Source: a virus
Reading direction: 5' to 3' (one strand)
DNA length: 22,392 bases
Virus record (IMG/VR): IMGVR_UViG_3300042429_001131
Location: 1-22,392 of that record
Position numbers and translations under genes: made by a program. The notes under the pieces were generated by a model. That model was not told where the DNA came from, made no database searches, and saw only the letters and a list, made by a program, of their open reading frames with translations. Position 1 is the stretch's first letter. Each line of letters begins with the position of its first letter. Shown here one piece after another: positions 14,221 through 22,260 of the stretch.

Positions 14221-14853
14221 TTACAATGTTAATTCGCCGCCAAATTGTTGTTTATAATCTTTTAAAATATTTTCCCTGTCATCTACCGCATTTTTAATGT
14301 TTTTAATGTTGGGATTTAATTTTTTCCATGATTTACCATCATTTTCTGAATAAGACGATGCTATGAAAATTTTAGGATTCCATATTACGACTGTGTGGGT
14401 TTCGTTAGATTTATAAAATAAACCATCTTTTTTTAAATAAAATCTTTCGTGGTTATGGGCATATATATCACCATGTTTTAAACTGTGTAATATTTCTTCC
14501 ACTGATAATCCCTGTTCATAATATAAATATTTCTCAAAATTATCATTAGGTCTATATTTCTCGAAAATTTCTTTATCAACTATTAACATGTTGGATAAAT
14601 TCACTTTACCCTTTATTATATATTTTCCATAATTTTTCATCTCATCTGTCAATTGATCACTCAAAAACGAAGTTCCATATAATCCTTTTCCATACAACGC
14701 AGCTTCATTTTTATGATTATTGATCCCATTTAAATGTAGATTACCCGTTTCGGGATTTGTTCTGGTTCGATGATATATCCAAGCAGCCGCGCCAAATACC
14801 TTTTCATTTATCAACGATTCCATCAATCTACGATACAGCGTATCAAATTCCAT
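14221..14853 (-). CDS. ADP-ribosyltransferase-like protein with capsid-targeting-like N-terminus
   Basis: A 210-aa protein starting at ATG 14853, twelve codons inside the longest frame (TTG at 14889), because TTAAATA lies 5 nt upstream. Residues 1-13 (MEFDTLYRRLMES) resemble a capsid-targeting peptide with L-M-E as a possible protease site. Residues 25-31 (W-I-Y-H28-R-T-R) and 54-62 (Y-G-K-G-L-Y-G-T-S) fit the first two strands of the H-Y-[E] ADP-ribosyltransferase/PARP fold, followed by Y-G-K-Y-I-I-K-G-K-V. A C-terminal N-E-T-H-T-V-V-I segment may supply the acidic residue, but I cannot place it with certainty. T4 Alt is a packaged ADP-ribosyltransferase with such an N-terminus, so this may be an injected host-takeover enzyme. 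The gene runs against its neighbours and is visibly more AT-rich, which suggests transfer. Confidence 0.6.
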   Translation of the reverse strand: MEFDTLYRRLMESLINEKVFGAAAWIYHRTRTNPETGNLHLNGINNHKNEAALYGKGLYGTSFLSDQLTDEMKNYGKYIIKGKVNLSNMLIVDKEIFEKYRPNDNFEKYLYYEQGLSVEEILHSLKHGDIYAHNHERFYLKKDGLFYKSNETHTVVIWNPKIFIASSYSENDGKSWKKLNPNIKNIKNAVDDRENILKDYKQQFGGELTL

Positions 14854-14858
14854 ATGAT

Positions 14859-14864
14859 TATTTA
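14859..14864 (-). promoter_or_regulatory. YTAAATA box of the ADP-ribosyltransferase-like gene
   Basis: Minus-strand TTAAATA, ATCAT, ATG (14853). It is the minus half of a compact 35-bp divergent promoter pair. Confidence 0.6.
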
Positions 14865-14876
14865 ATATCAAGTCCT

Positions 14877-14882
14877 TAAATA
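14877..14882 (+). promoter_or_regulatory. YTAAATA box of the 694-aa PKD-domain gene
   Basis: TTAAATA, ATATCA, ATG (14889), on the plus strand. Confidence 0.6.
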
Positions 14883-14888
14883 ATATCA

Positions 14889-16973
14889 ATGGCGAGCTTT
14901 AGCGATATAGAATTTGATGTTCTGGATTGGAAGAACGAGAATGTGTTGAGTTCCTATGCCTTGGAACAGACACCGCTTCGGTTCATTCCCGATCTGGATG
15001 ATTTCAGCTATGTTCGGGTTCTATGGGACTTTGGAGATGGAACCATTTCCAGTTCTTTAACCGCTCAGAAGTATTGGGAGAATCCGGGTAAATATGTCGT
15101 CAATTTCACTCTTTATGATTGCTATTCCAATGCGGTGATTTCCACAGAATACAAGATCATCCACATTATCGATTATCTCAAGCACACGTTCACCGTTGAT
15201 TTTGATAGTCCATCCTATTATGACAATATTTCATGGAAATGCGGGAAGATTAGTGATCCCATCACAATCAAAGCGTATTATCCCCCTACCATTCCAATCA
15301 CAAGCCTGTTCTATCGTATCAGTGGCAGCAACAGCGATTACTATTTTGATGATGTGAACAAATTTCGTCATTTGGATAAAACCTATTCTTTTCATGAGAA
15401 AATTTATAACAATTATCTCTCAAGCTTCCAATATCAGGAAATTGATCGCATTACAACCGAAAACACTTCGGTTTATGCTAAGATATCGGGACTCGATCTG
15501 ATCAATGCCACGGAAGCAGATAACAATTCATTTTTTGTGGGTGTATCAGGAACCAAGGATATCCATTTCAAGGACGATTCCATCAATCGTATCAACATTG
15601 ACCTGTTTTTTGATAGAAGTGTGGAATATCTCAACAATCGGAACAATACCAAGATTTCCCTCTCCGCTCTTATTGTGGATAATGATGAAGTGGAGGATTT
15701 ATCCATCACAAGCAATGGAATGGATGGAGAGTTCTATGAGATTGATTCTTTCAAAATTGATGGTAGAAAAAATTCCAATGTTGATATTCCATTTGTAGTC
15801 AAGATTAAGGATTCTGAGAATTTCAGTGTGAAGAACTTTCCTTTACTATCAGCTTCGGATATTACTGTATTGGTATTGTCCAGTGGAGATGTTATGGATT
15901 CTTCCTATTATGAATTGGAGGATGTGGGGGCTTACTATGGTGCAGCCAGAGGTAAGGTGAAATTCAACACCAATGATGTTGTTCATTATGTCCAGTTGAG
16001 TGCTTCCCTAACCACCACCAACGATCAGGGCAGTGCCTATACCTTGGCGGGGATCACCGATTATTTTGATGTATATCCCAAAAATTATATTTCCATTGAA
16101 AAGAGAAATGAGGATTTTGATGCCCAAGAGACATTCAAGGGTCTTCGTTTTCAGGAATTCCTTCTGGATAAGACTATATTGTTCGATGATTTCATGGGAT
16201 CGGTGTTTGGAACCCTGAGTTCTTCCTATGACACTCTTGGTAAGAAAATCTATGAAAAGATCACCAATTTCGTGGAGAATACCCAAGATGTGGACAGGGG
16301 GGAGATTTTTTCCCTGATTTCCCAAATGAAAATGACGGGAGTTGACAATGATGTGTTTGAGTCCAACCTTTTTACATATCCAGAGAAAATCAAGCGTATT
16401 CTAGATTTGGGATCAATCAGTAAAAACAAGTTGATTGGATATAATAACAAATTTAAGGAAAATTTTGATATCAAGGGATTTTCTTCCAAGGAAATCTTTG
16501 GAACCAATCTGGGAAATGAGATCAATACCAACACCTATATCATATCAGCGGGAACTCCCATTGTCGCTCTGGAAAAGTTCTCTAACCGTTATGTGTTGCT
16601 AAACACCGAACAACCCACAGAATCAACTGGTTTGAGTGCTTATATGTTATCGGGATACAACACAAATTGGGGTTGGCCTTTGGTTCTTCCCGATACCTAC
16701 CAATATTCCGATCTGGAGAAGTATTATCTGTTCTTTGAATATCAAGCAGGGTATGAAAACACCCTTGTTGATAATACAATTGTGTATGATTACACCCTTT
16801 ATGATAATCTCTCTTCCAAACATGTGTTGAGGGATGAGAATGGTGATCCAATACTCACTGAGACATCCCAACCGATCTTTGAAGAGTTCGATTTTGATTA
16901 TAATTCGGAAATGATGAACATTTCTCTAAGGGATACCCTATATCAGAGCTTGTCATTGTATCATTCGCCTTAA
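14889..16973 (+). CDS. 694-aa PKD-domain virion protein, probable baseplate component
   Basis: A large structural protein. Residues about 28-90 form a PKD-type Ig-like domain: W46-D-F-G-D-G51 is the signature, followed by N-P-G-K-Y-V-V-N-F-T-L-Y-D. PKD domains usually mediate protein or glycan contacts outside the cell. The remainder is strand-rich, with many Ser/Asp/Tyr/Asn residues and no catalytic motif. Residues about 400-500 have a more helical part (F-Q-E-F-L-L-D-K-T-I-L-F-D-D-F-M-G). Its place after gp25 and gp6 corresponds to the gp7/gp8 region of T4, so a wedge or peripheral baseplate role is possible, but no T4 homologue is evident from the sequence. The box for the next gene overlaps its stop codon. 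Confidence 0.7.
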   Translation: MASFSDIEFDVLDWKNENVLSSYALEQTPLRFIPDLDDFSYVRVLWDFGDGTISSSLTAQKYWENPGKYVVNFTLYDCYSNAVISTEYKIIHIIDYLKHTFTVDFDSPSYYDNISWKCGKISDPITIKAYYPPTIPITSLFYRISGSNSDYYFDDVNKFRHLDKTYSFHEKIYNNYLSSFQYQEIDRITTENTSVYAKISGLDLINATEADNNSFFVGVSGTKDIHFKDDSINRINIDLFFDRSVEYLNNRNNTKISLSALIVDNDEVEDLSITSNGMDGEFYEIDSFKIDGRKNSNVDIPFVVKIKDSENFSVKNFPLLSASDITVLVLSSGDVMDSSYYELEDVGAYYGAARGKVKFNTNDVVHYVQLSASLTTTNDQGSAYTLAGITDYFDVYPKNYISIEKRNEDFDAQETFKGLRFQEFLLDKTILFDDFMGSVFGTLSSSYDTLGKKIYEKITNFVENTQDVDRGEIFSLISQMKMTGVDNDVFESNLFTYPEKIKRILDLGSISKNKLIGYNNKFKENFDIKGFSSKEIFGTNLGNEINTNTYIISAGTPIVALEKFSNRYVLLNTEQPTESTGLSAYMLSGYNTNWGWPLVLPDTYQYSDLEKYYLFFEYQAGYENTLVDNTIVYDYTLYDNLSSKHVLRDENGDPILTETSQPIFEEFDFDYNSEMMNISLRDTLYQSLSLYHSP

Positions 16974-16976
16974 ATA
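16971..16976 (+). promoter_or_regulatory. YTAAATA box of the 854-aa gene
   Basis: TTAAATA, ATACCA, ATG (16983). The TAA (16971-16973) is the stop codon of the 694-aa gene. Confidence 0.6.
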
Positions 16977-16982
16977 ATACCA

Positions 16983-19547
16983 ATGACTCTAGCATCATTA
17001 GGTTATCCAAACATTCCCAAGTCCATCACCAATCCAAATGTGGTGGTTCGTGATGCTCTGGATGTGAATACCCCCCTTTCTTTCTTACAATTCATCAAAA
17101 CGATGGATGTGTCTTTCAATCCATCCAAAAATCAAGATTATTACACCGCATATCTCAAGGCATGGAATTTCGTAAAGAATACCAAGACAGTGGACGATAA
17201 TTCGGTGATTATTGAGCGTTATCGGGAATTCATTCAGGATGTCAATCTGGAATACACCACTTTGGAGGAGCAAAAGTTCCTTTCCAAGTTGGATTTCAAC
17301 GATCCCCTCGACCTTGACATCGCAATTCCGTTTTATTCCAGAAAATTGATTGAAATTTCGGAATATTACAATAAAAAACGGGATGAGTCCAAATTCCAAA
17401 TCACCAAAAAGAGAATTTCGGGAACAAATTTTGGCTTGACCAAGGATATCAAAGATATTACCATCAATTATCTAGAAAATCTTGATAATAGTAAGATTAA
17501 TTATGACTTTTCCAATCTGAAAAACAATTTGGAAGTTGAAATTGAAGAATTGTATGAAACATATCCTGAATACTTCAATCAGACTCCCAATGATCAGATA
17601 TATGACAACAAGGATTTGGATTATGGGTTGGATATTTTCCTCAAAACCAATGCGGAACTCATTCCTGAAATCTTCGCGGGTGTATCCGCTCCCCTGATAG
17701 AACTGAAAGAAGGGGATTCCTTATTGGATAATAAAAGAAAATTGACGGAAAAATATATTTCCTCCAATTATTATTATCTTTCCACGGGTTCCACTGTATA
17801 TGATTTTATTTCTGGTAAGATGTTGGACGCTGATAATCCGGCAGCTTCTTTTTTCAATACCAAATACCCCACAACAGCCTCCACGCAGAGAAAAGAGTTC
17901 AAAACACCCATGGAAATGGGGTTCTTTCGCCCCCACAAGCTTTCCATCCTCTTGATTGATGGTGAAAGACCTTCATATTCTTTCAATTTTGACAATTTAG
18001 AACCCAATACCATCTACTATTTCCCTGATCCTGATATCAGAGGTAATAATGATGGTGTTCTTACGTTTGTGAACAACGATTTGTTCCTGAAACGCAACGA
18101 TTCATCGGGAAAGGCCAAGAATCAACCGATCAGCGATAAAAGCGATTCCCAATATTATGGATATATCTCACAAACGGAGACTACACCATCAAAATATCTG
18201 GACAAGGTGTTTGAATCCGGTTATATTCAGGATGCCAAGGAGGACATATATAACAATCTCTATGGGCTGTTCAAGAATGATGGAAGTTTCAAACAAACAA
18301 TCAAAGTTGTGTCGGAAACTGAAAAACAATATTACATTCTGGATGGACACACATTCTATGATTTCAAATATGGGGAGGGATATTCATTCGATTATTCAAC
18401 GGTTGATGATTCGACCTTCCAATACACAACCAGATCGGGATTATCCTCATACACAGGAGGTTTCACCACTGATTTCTCCCGACATTACATCCTATTCGGA
18501 GGAAAATTCACGGACGAGTTCGTGTATCCTCCCGATTATTATCCAAATTGCCAAATTCTGGAGGGTTACAGCGTTTTCCGAAATGGTATTCCAACAACAG
18601 ACACCATATCATCTGATTTGAGTGGATATCCTCTTAGTGGCACTTACTATTACTCCCGACTGATTGAAGGAGGTATTCATGATTCGTCACCCCTTCAAAG
18701 AGCCTTGGTCGATCCATCATATCCAACTCTGACTGCAAATGCAACTCAAGAAATCGTTCCGAATGAAACAACAACTTTCATGATTGATGGTGGCAAGGCA
18801 ACCAATTCGTTGTGTGACACACCTTTCCAATTCCCATCCATCTATTACGATCCCACGGTATTGCAATCCAGTGTTTACAATCTCTCATCTTCCCCGACTG
18901 AGAATTACTTCACAAGGTTGTCGTCCCATGGCACACTTTACGTTAGAAACGCATACACCAAAGAGGTTAAACCACTTCAAACAACCTTCAGTTACCTCTC
19001 AACAACCCTGTTGAGTTCTGTTTATAACGAATTATCGGGTGTTTCCTCGTTCGAAGTGGTGGGAGACACCATGTTCATCCAAACCGATAACAATCTAATC
19101 GTTCAAAAAATCCTTTTTGATAATGGAGCTTTTGTAAATCCCAAGGAATCCACATATGTTACATCGTTCAACGATAATCCTTACCAAAAGGTGTCCAAAC
19201 GATTCAAGAAAAAGGATAAGGTGTATTACGCAAGATTGGATGTTGAGACTTATCCAGTGGTGGGCAACAATTTCAAAATATATCCAACAATTTATGAGAT
19301 TGATACCACCAAACATATTAGAAAAATCCATTCTGTTGGTAATTTAACTAATTTCTATACAATATCGGGAGGGTTGAACACATACATCAATGCTGAAGAA
19401 CCCGTATTCGCATACGACAATCGTTCTGATCAATATAACATATCATTCCTGATGAAAACAGTTGATAATCAATTTATCATCCAAGAATTTGATTTCAAAT
19501 TGAATCCGTTCTCCATGATTAACCATAAGCAAATCAAACAACGATGA
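16983..19547 (+). CDS. 854-aa virion structural protein, probable baseplate wedge component
   Basis: The family is not recognised with certainty. The N-terminal 250 residues are helical: F-L-Q-F-I-K-T-M, L-K-A-W-N, and P-F-Y-S-R-K-L-I-E-I-S-E-Y-Y-N-K-K-R followed by a short G-T-N-F-G-L. A layout 'FYxxKLxEIxxYYxxKR' is something I associate with large baseplate-linked proteins of T4-like phages. Residues 250-854 are strand-rich with many Tyr, Ser, Asp and Pro and the recurring word L-S-G, as in its neighbours. No enzyme motif is seen. It is the longest gene in the window and lies where T4 has gp7 (1032 aa), so an equivalent wedge role is plausible. The stop overlaps the next gene (ATGA). Confidence 0.65.
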   Translation: MTLASLGYPNIPKSITNPNVVVRDALDVNTPLSFLQFIKTMDVSFNPSKNQDYYTAYLKAWNFVKNTKTVDDNSVIIERYREFIQDVNLEYTTLEEQKFLSKLDFNDPLDLDIAIPFYSRKLIEISEYYNKKRDESKFQITKKRISGTNFGLTKDIKDITINYLENLDNSKINYDFSNLKNNLEVEIEELYETYPEYFNQTPNDQIYDNKDLDYGLDIFLKTNAELIPEIFAGVSAPLIELKEGDSLLDNKRKLTEKYISSNYYYLSTGSTVYDFISGKMLDADNPAASFFNTKYPTTASTQRKEFKTPMEMGFFRPHKLSILLIDGERPSYSFNFDNLEPNTIYYFPDPDIRGNNDGVLTFVNNDLFLKRNDSSGKAKNQPISDKSDSQYYGYISQTETTPSKYLDKVFESGYIQDAKEDIYNNLYGLFKNDGSFKQTIKVVSETEKQYYILDGHTFYDFKYGEGYSFDYSTVDDSTFQYTTRSGLSSYTGGFTTDFSRHYILFGGKFTDEFVYPPDYYPNCQILEGYSVFRNGIPTTDTISSDLSGYPLSGTYYYSRLIEGGIHDSSPLQRALVDPSYPTLTANATQEIVPNETTTFMIDGGKATNSLCDTPFQFPSIYYDPTVLQSSVYNLSSSPTENYFTRLSSHGTLYVRNAYTKEVKPLQTTFSYLSTTLLSSVYNELSGVSSFEVVGDTMFIQTDNNLIVQKILFDNGAFVNPKESTYVTSFNDNPYQKVSKRFKKKDKVYYARLDVETYPVVGNNFKIYPTIYEIDTTKHIRKIHSVGNLTNFYTISGGLNTYINAEEPVFAYDNRSDQYNISFLMKTVDNQFIIQEFDFKLNPFSMINHKQIKQR

Positions 19548-20026
19548 ACACCAAATTCCTATCATTGTCTTCAACAAACACCAATCAAACCATGACTTAT
19601 TCGACAATCATGGTGGTTGATCATACCTTGTTGACATTATCGCTATCGGGAGCCACTGAACGGATTCTGCCAACACACCTAACCATTGATTGGGGAGATG
19701 ATGTGGAGGATTTCTTCGAGAATGATATTTTACAAAACCAAAACATTGCATCGAACGTGTTTTCATCCCTTCTGATAAACACCTACACACACGAATACTT
19801 CCCATCTGCCATCTCCACAAGCCAAACACTGACAGCGACGGTTTCCCTTTATTATACCAATTCCGATATATCAACTTTTACCTTACCTTTATCAATAACC
19901 AATTATGATTATGCAACATCAGTTGGAGATGTTAGGCTTGTAAATACCGATTATTTGCAGAGTGGTTCCAAGATTCATCAGTTGGTGACGAATGAGGGTG
20001 GTTATCTATTGGAGCTTCGCTGTTAA
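19544..20026 (+). CDS. 160-aa PKD-like virion protein
   Basis: A small strand-rich protein. Residues 46-53 (L-T-I-D-W-G-D-D) and 81-85 (Y-T-H-E-Y), followed by A-T-V-S-L-Y-Y, give the order of a PKD-like Ig fold (D-W-G-D-G ... H-x-Y). Overlap of ATGA with the 854-aa gene and the following YTAAATA box indicate it is co-translated with that gene. No signal peptide; it has many Thr and Ser. It might be a minor baseplate or appendage subunit, or an Ig-like decoration domain encoded alone. The fold is inferred from the motif only. Confidence 0.65.
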   Translation: MNTKFLSLSSTNTNQTMTYSTIMVVDHTLLTLSLSGATERILPTHLTIDWGDDVEDFFENDILQNQNIASNVFSSLLINTYTHEYFPSAISTSQTLTATVSLYYTNSDISTFTLPLSITNYDYATSVGDVRLVNTDYLQSGSKIHQLVTNEGGYLLELRC

Positions 20027-20029
20027 ATA
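20024..20029 (+). promoter_or_regulatory. YTAAATA box of the 741-aa gene; supports a GTG start
   Basis: TTAAATA, ATCTT, GTG (20035). The box TAA is the stop of the 160-aa gene. Because the spacing equals that at ATG starts, the rare GTG start is favoured. Confidence 0.65.
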
Positions 20030-20034
20030 ATCTT

Positions 20035-22260
20035 GTGGCTATTTTGTTTGATAAATTATCCTCCTGCGAATCCGTTACACTTTCCTCAAATTTGGAGGAT
20101 GTGAGGTTTCAGAATTTTTCAAGATATTACAACGGAGATTATACGTTGACGTTTTACAAAGCTCTTTCGGGTATCGTTGATGTCAAAAACAAAAATTATA
20201 CCAATTTCTTACTGACTAGAAACACCAAAATATCAACTATTCTGGAAGAAGAAAATCAAATTTTAAAATCCGATTCGTTGTTAACCAATCTTAATTTTGG
20301 GGGAAATTTCTTAGCATTCCAAAGAGCGGATACCAGAAGATTGGGATTGTCGGGCATCTACAACGAAAGTGAATACTACGGGAATTATAATTTCTCGACA
20401 AACGGTGATACTTTGTCCACAAATTTTATCATTACACTAAAACCCAACAATGTTTGCAACATTTATCAATATTATGACTATAAGAAGTATTATTTGACTA
20501 GAGATGTTAATAATGAATTAAATTTCTATACCCAAAATTTGGGATTAACTGCATATGATTTCAAATACATCTATTCCCGCCCAAACAAAGCGATATTCCT
20601 ATTCCAAACCTTATCGGGAGTCCCCCACTTTGTCAGAAAATCGGGTAATTTGCTGACATTATCACCATCCACATCGGCAAATAAAGCGAGTGTATATACA
20701 AACCCGATTTATCTAAGCAAAGATATCTATTCCAATTTTAATATCAATTCCAACACATCTTATGTAGAATATGGAGATGATAATATTATACCAGAAAATG
20801 GAATACTGAAAGATTTGGAAAATAATTATCTTTTACATAGGGAAAATGATTCAACTGATATAATCATTCTAAAGAACCAACTTACCCAAGATAACACATT
20901 CACATCGGGAAATACATTACTATCTTCTCAAGACCTGAAATTTTTCGTTGATGGTATGCGAAATTATACATCCATTTTCAATGATGTTGATACTGAAAAA
21001 GATGAGACTTTAGCTTTAAATTATGTCCTTTACAACAAATCATACAAAATCCTTCCCGGATTGAATCGTTTTACATCACCTGATGATATGTCCCCATTCA
21101 GCAGGATCAACATTCACGACACGAAATTCGTAGAATCGGGAGCGTTTGGATATCCCACTCCTGAATATGCTGATAAGGTGTATCGTTCTGATATTTCAGT
21201 GGATTATGATGATGGGCAAACCTATCTATGCACTTGGTTATCGGGTTCCCCTCTTGGTAGTGATAAAGTGTGGGTTGATCGTTACTATTATCCCGATTTG
21301 ATTGAAAAATCCTTGGCACTGGTGGGAGATAATTCATTCAATCCCACATATGATGATGTTGTAGAGGAATTGGTAGCTGGAAATACATCAATACAGGACA
21401 GTATCTCATCTTTCACGGTGTTTGATAAAAAAAGTGATATGTTATTTGTCCCAAATGGAAAATATGCATATGAAAGGATTCAAGCAAAAGAGCCTGTAAC
21501 CGATCCGGTAGTGATAACTCCATGTCAGTCTCTTCAAACAACAGGAAACAATATCAATTATTTCAAACAATTGAATGATGCTGGAAAATTCACAGTCAAA
21601 TTCTATTTTGAAGGTGATAGTCAAAATTGGAAATTCAAAAGCAAGCGAAATAATACTGATGGGGGACTCACGATTGACAAGAAAGGAAGTAATCTAATTT
21701 TTACGATGAGCCTTTACAATCCCGGATACCTTGAAACCATCAATTTCACGGAAACCGTTAAATATAAACCATCCCAACGTAATTTTGTATGTGTTTCCAT
21801 TGATGCTATTACAGGAAAATTATATTTCTTCCTAAACAACCAAATTGTGGGATATTACACTTTCGATATCTACCAATTTTATGGGAAAAGGTTGGTGTTT
21901 GGAGATTTTGTGTTAAATGATGTAGATATTTTCACCCAAAACACCTTATCCAAAATTGGTATAACACCGGAATATATTTCAGAAAACCTCGCGTTCATAA
22001 CTCCAATGCTCGATGGGGAATCTAAAATAGACCCAATTACAATTACTTTACCTTGTGGTATGAGAAACAGCACTGACACGATAGAATATCTTCAGAGTGT
22101 ATGTAGTGATCAAGCATATAAATCAAATTTCGTCAACATATTCGTCAAGAACGTTGAATTGGAAGATTCTGATATGGATGGACTTCGTAATCGTATATCT
22201 TCGGAGATTGTTGATCGTTCCCCGATTACAACAGAGATAAATAATCTAACTATACCATGA
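20035..22260 (+). CDS. 741-aa virion protein with LamG-like C-terminal region
   Basis: A large strand-rich structural protein starting at GTG 20035. Residues 1-470 are rich in Asn, Asp, Tyr and Ser with repeated L-S-G words and no known motif. Residues about 505-660 read like a concanavalin/LamG-type sandwich: F-T-V-K-F-Y-F-E-G, then a strand with R-N-F-V-C-V-S-I-D and G-K-L-Y-F-F-L-N-N-Q-I-V-G-Y-Y, and a G-K-R-L-V-F-G-D segment. Such domains usually bind glycans or peptides. The C-terminal 80 residues are mostly polar with a C-x-x-x-x-x-x-x-x-x-x-x-x-x-x-C pair. It sits at the end of the baseplate-linked run and overlaps the next gene (ATGA). A peripheral baseplate, tail-tip or fibre-network protein is likely; a receptor-binding role is inference. 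Confidence 0.68.
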   Translation: MAILFDKLSSCESVTLSSNLEDVRFQNFSRYYNGDYTLTFYKALSGIVDVKNKNYTNFLLTRNTKISTILEEENQILKSDSLLTNLNFGGNFLAFQRADTRRLGLSGIYNESEYYGNYNFSTNGDTLSTNFIITLKPNNVCNIYQYYDYKKYYLTRDVNNELNFYTQNLGLTAYDFKYIYSRPNKAIFLFQTLSGVPHFVRKSGNLLTLSPSTSANKASVYTNPIYLSKDIYSNFNINSNTSYVEYGDDNIIPENGILKDLENNYLLHRENDSTDIIILKNQLTQDNTFTSGNTLLSSQDLKFFVDGMRNYTSIFNDVDTEKDETLALNYVLYNKSYKILPGLNRFTSPDDMSPFSRINIHDTKFVESGAFGYPTPEYADKVYRSDISVDYDDGQTYLCTWLSGSPLGSDKVWVDRYYYPDLIEKSLALVGDNSFNPTYDDVVEELVAGNTSIQDSISSFTVFDKKSDMLFVPNGKYAYERIQAKEPVTDPVVITPCQSLQTTGNNINYFKQLNDAGKFTVKFYFEGDSQNWKFKSKRNNTDGGLTIDKKGSNLIFTMSLYNPGYLETINFTETVKYKPSQRNFVCVSIDAITGKLYFFLNNQIVGYYTFDIYQFYGKRLVFGDFVLNDVDIFTQNTLSKIGITPEYISENLAFITPMLDGESKIDPITITLPCGMRNSTDTIEYLQSVCSDQAYKSNFVNIFVKNVELEDSDMDGLRNRISSEIVDRSPITTEINNLTIP

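Noticed and set aside
14854-14889. Longer start (TTG at 14889) for the ADP-ribosyltransferase-like gene
   Set aside because: It would overlap the divergent gene's start and include the promoter box; ATG 14853 has the standard spacing.
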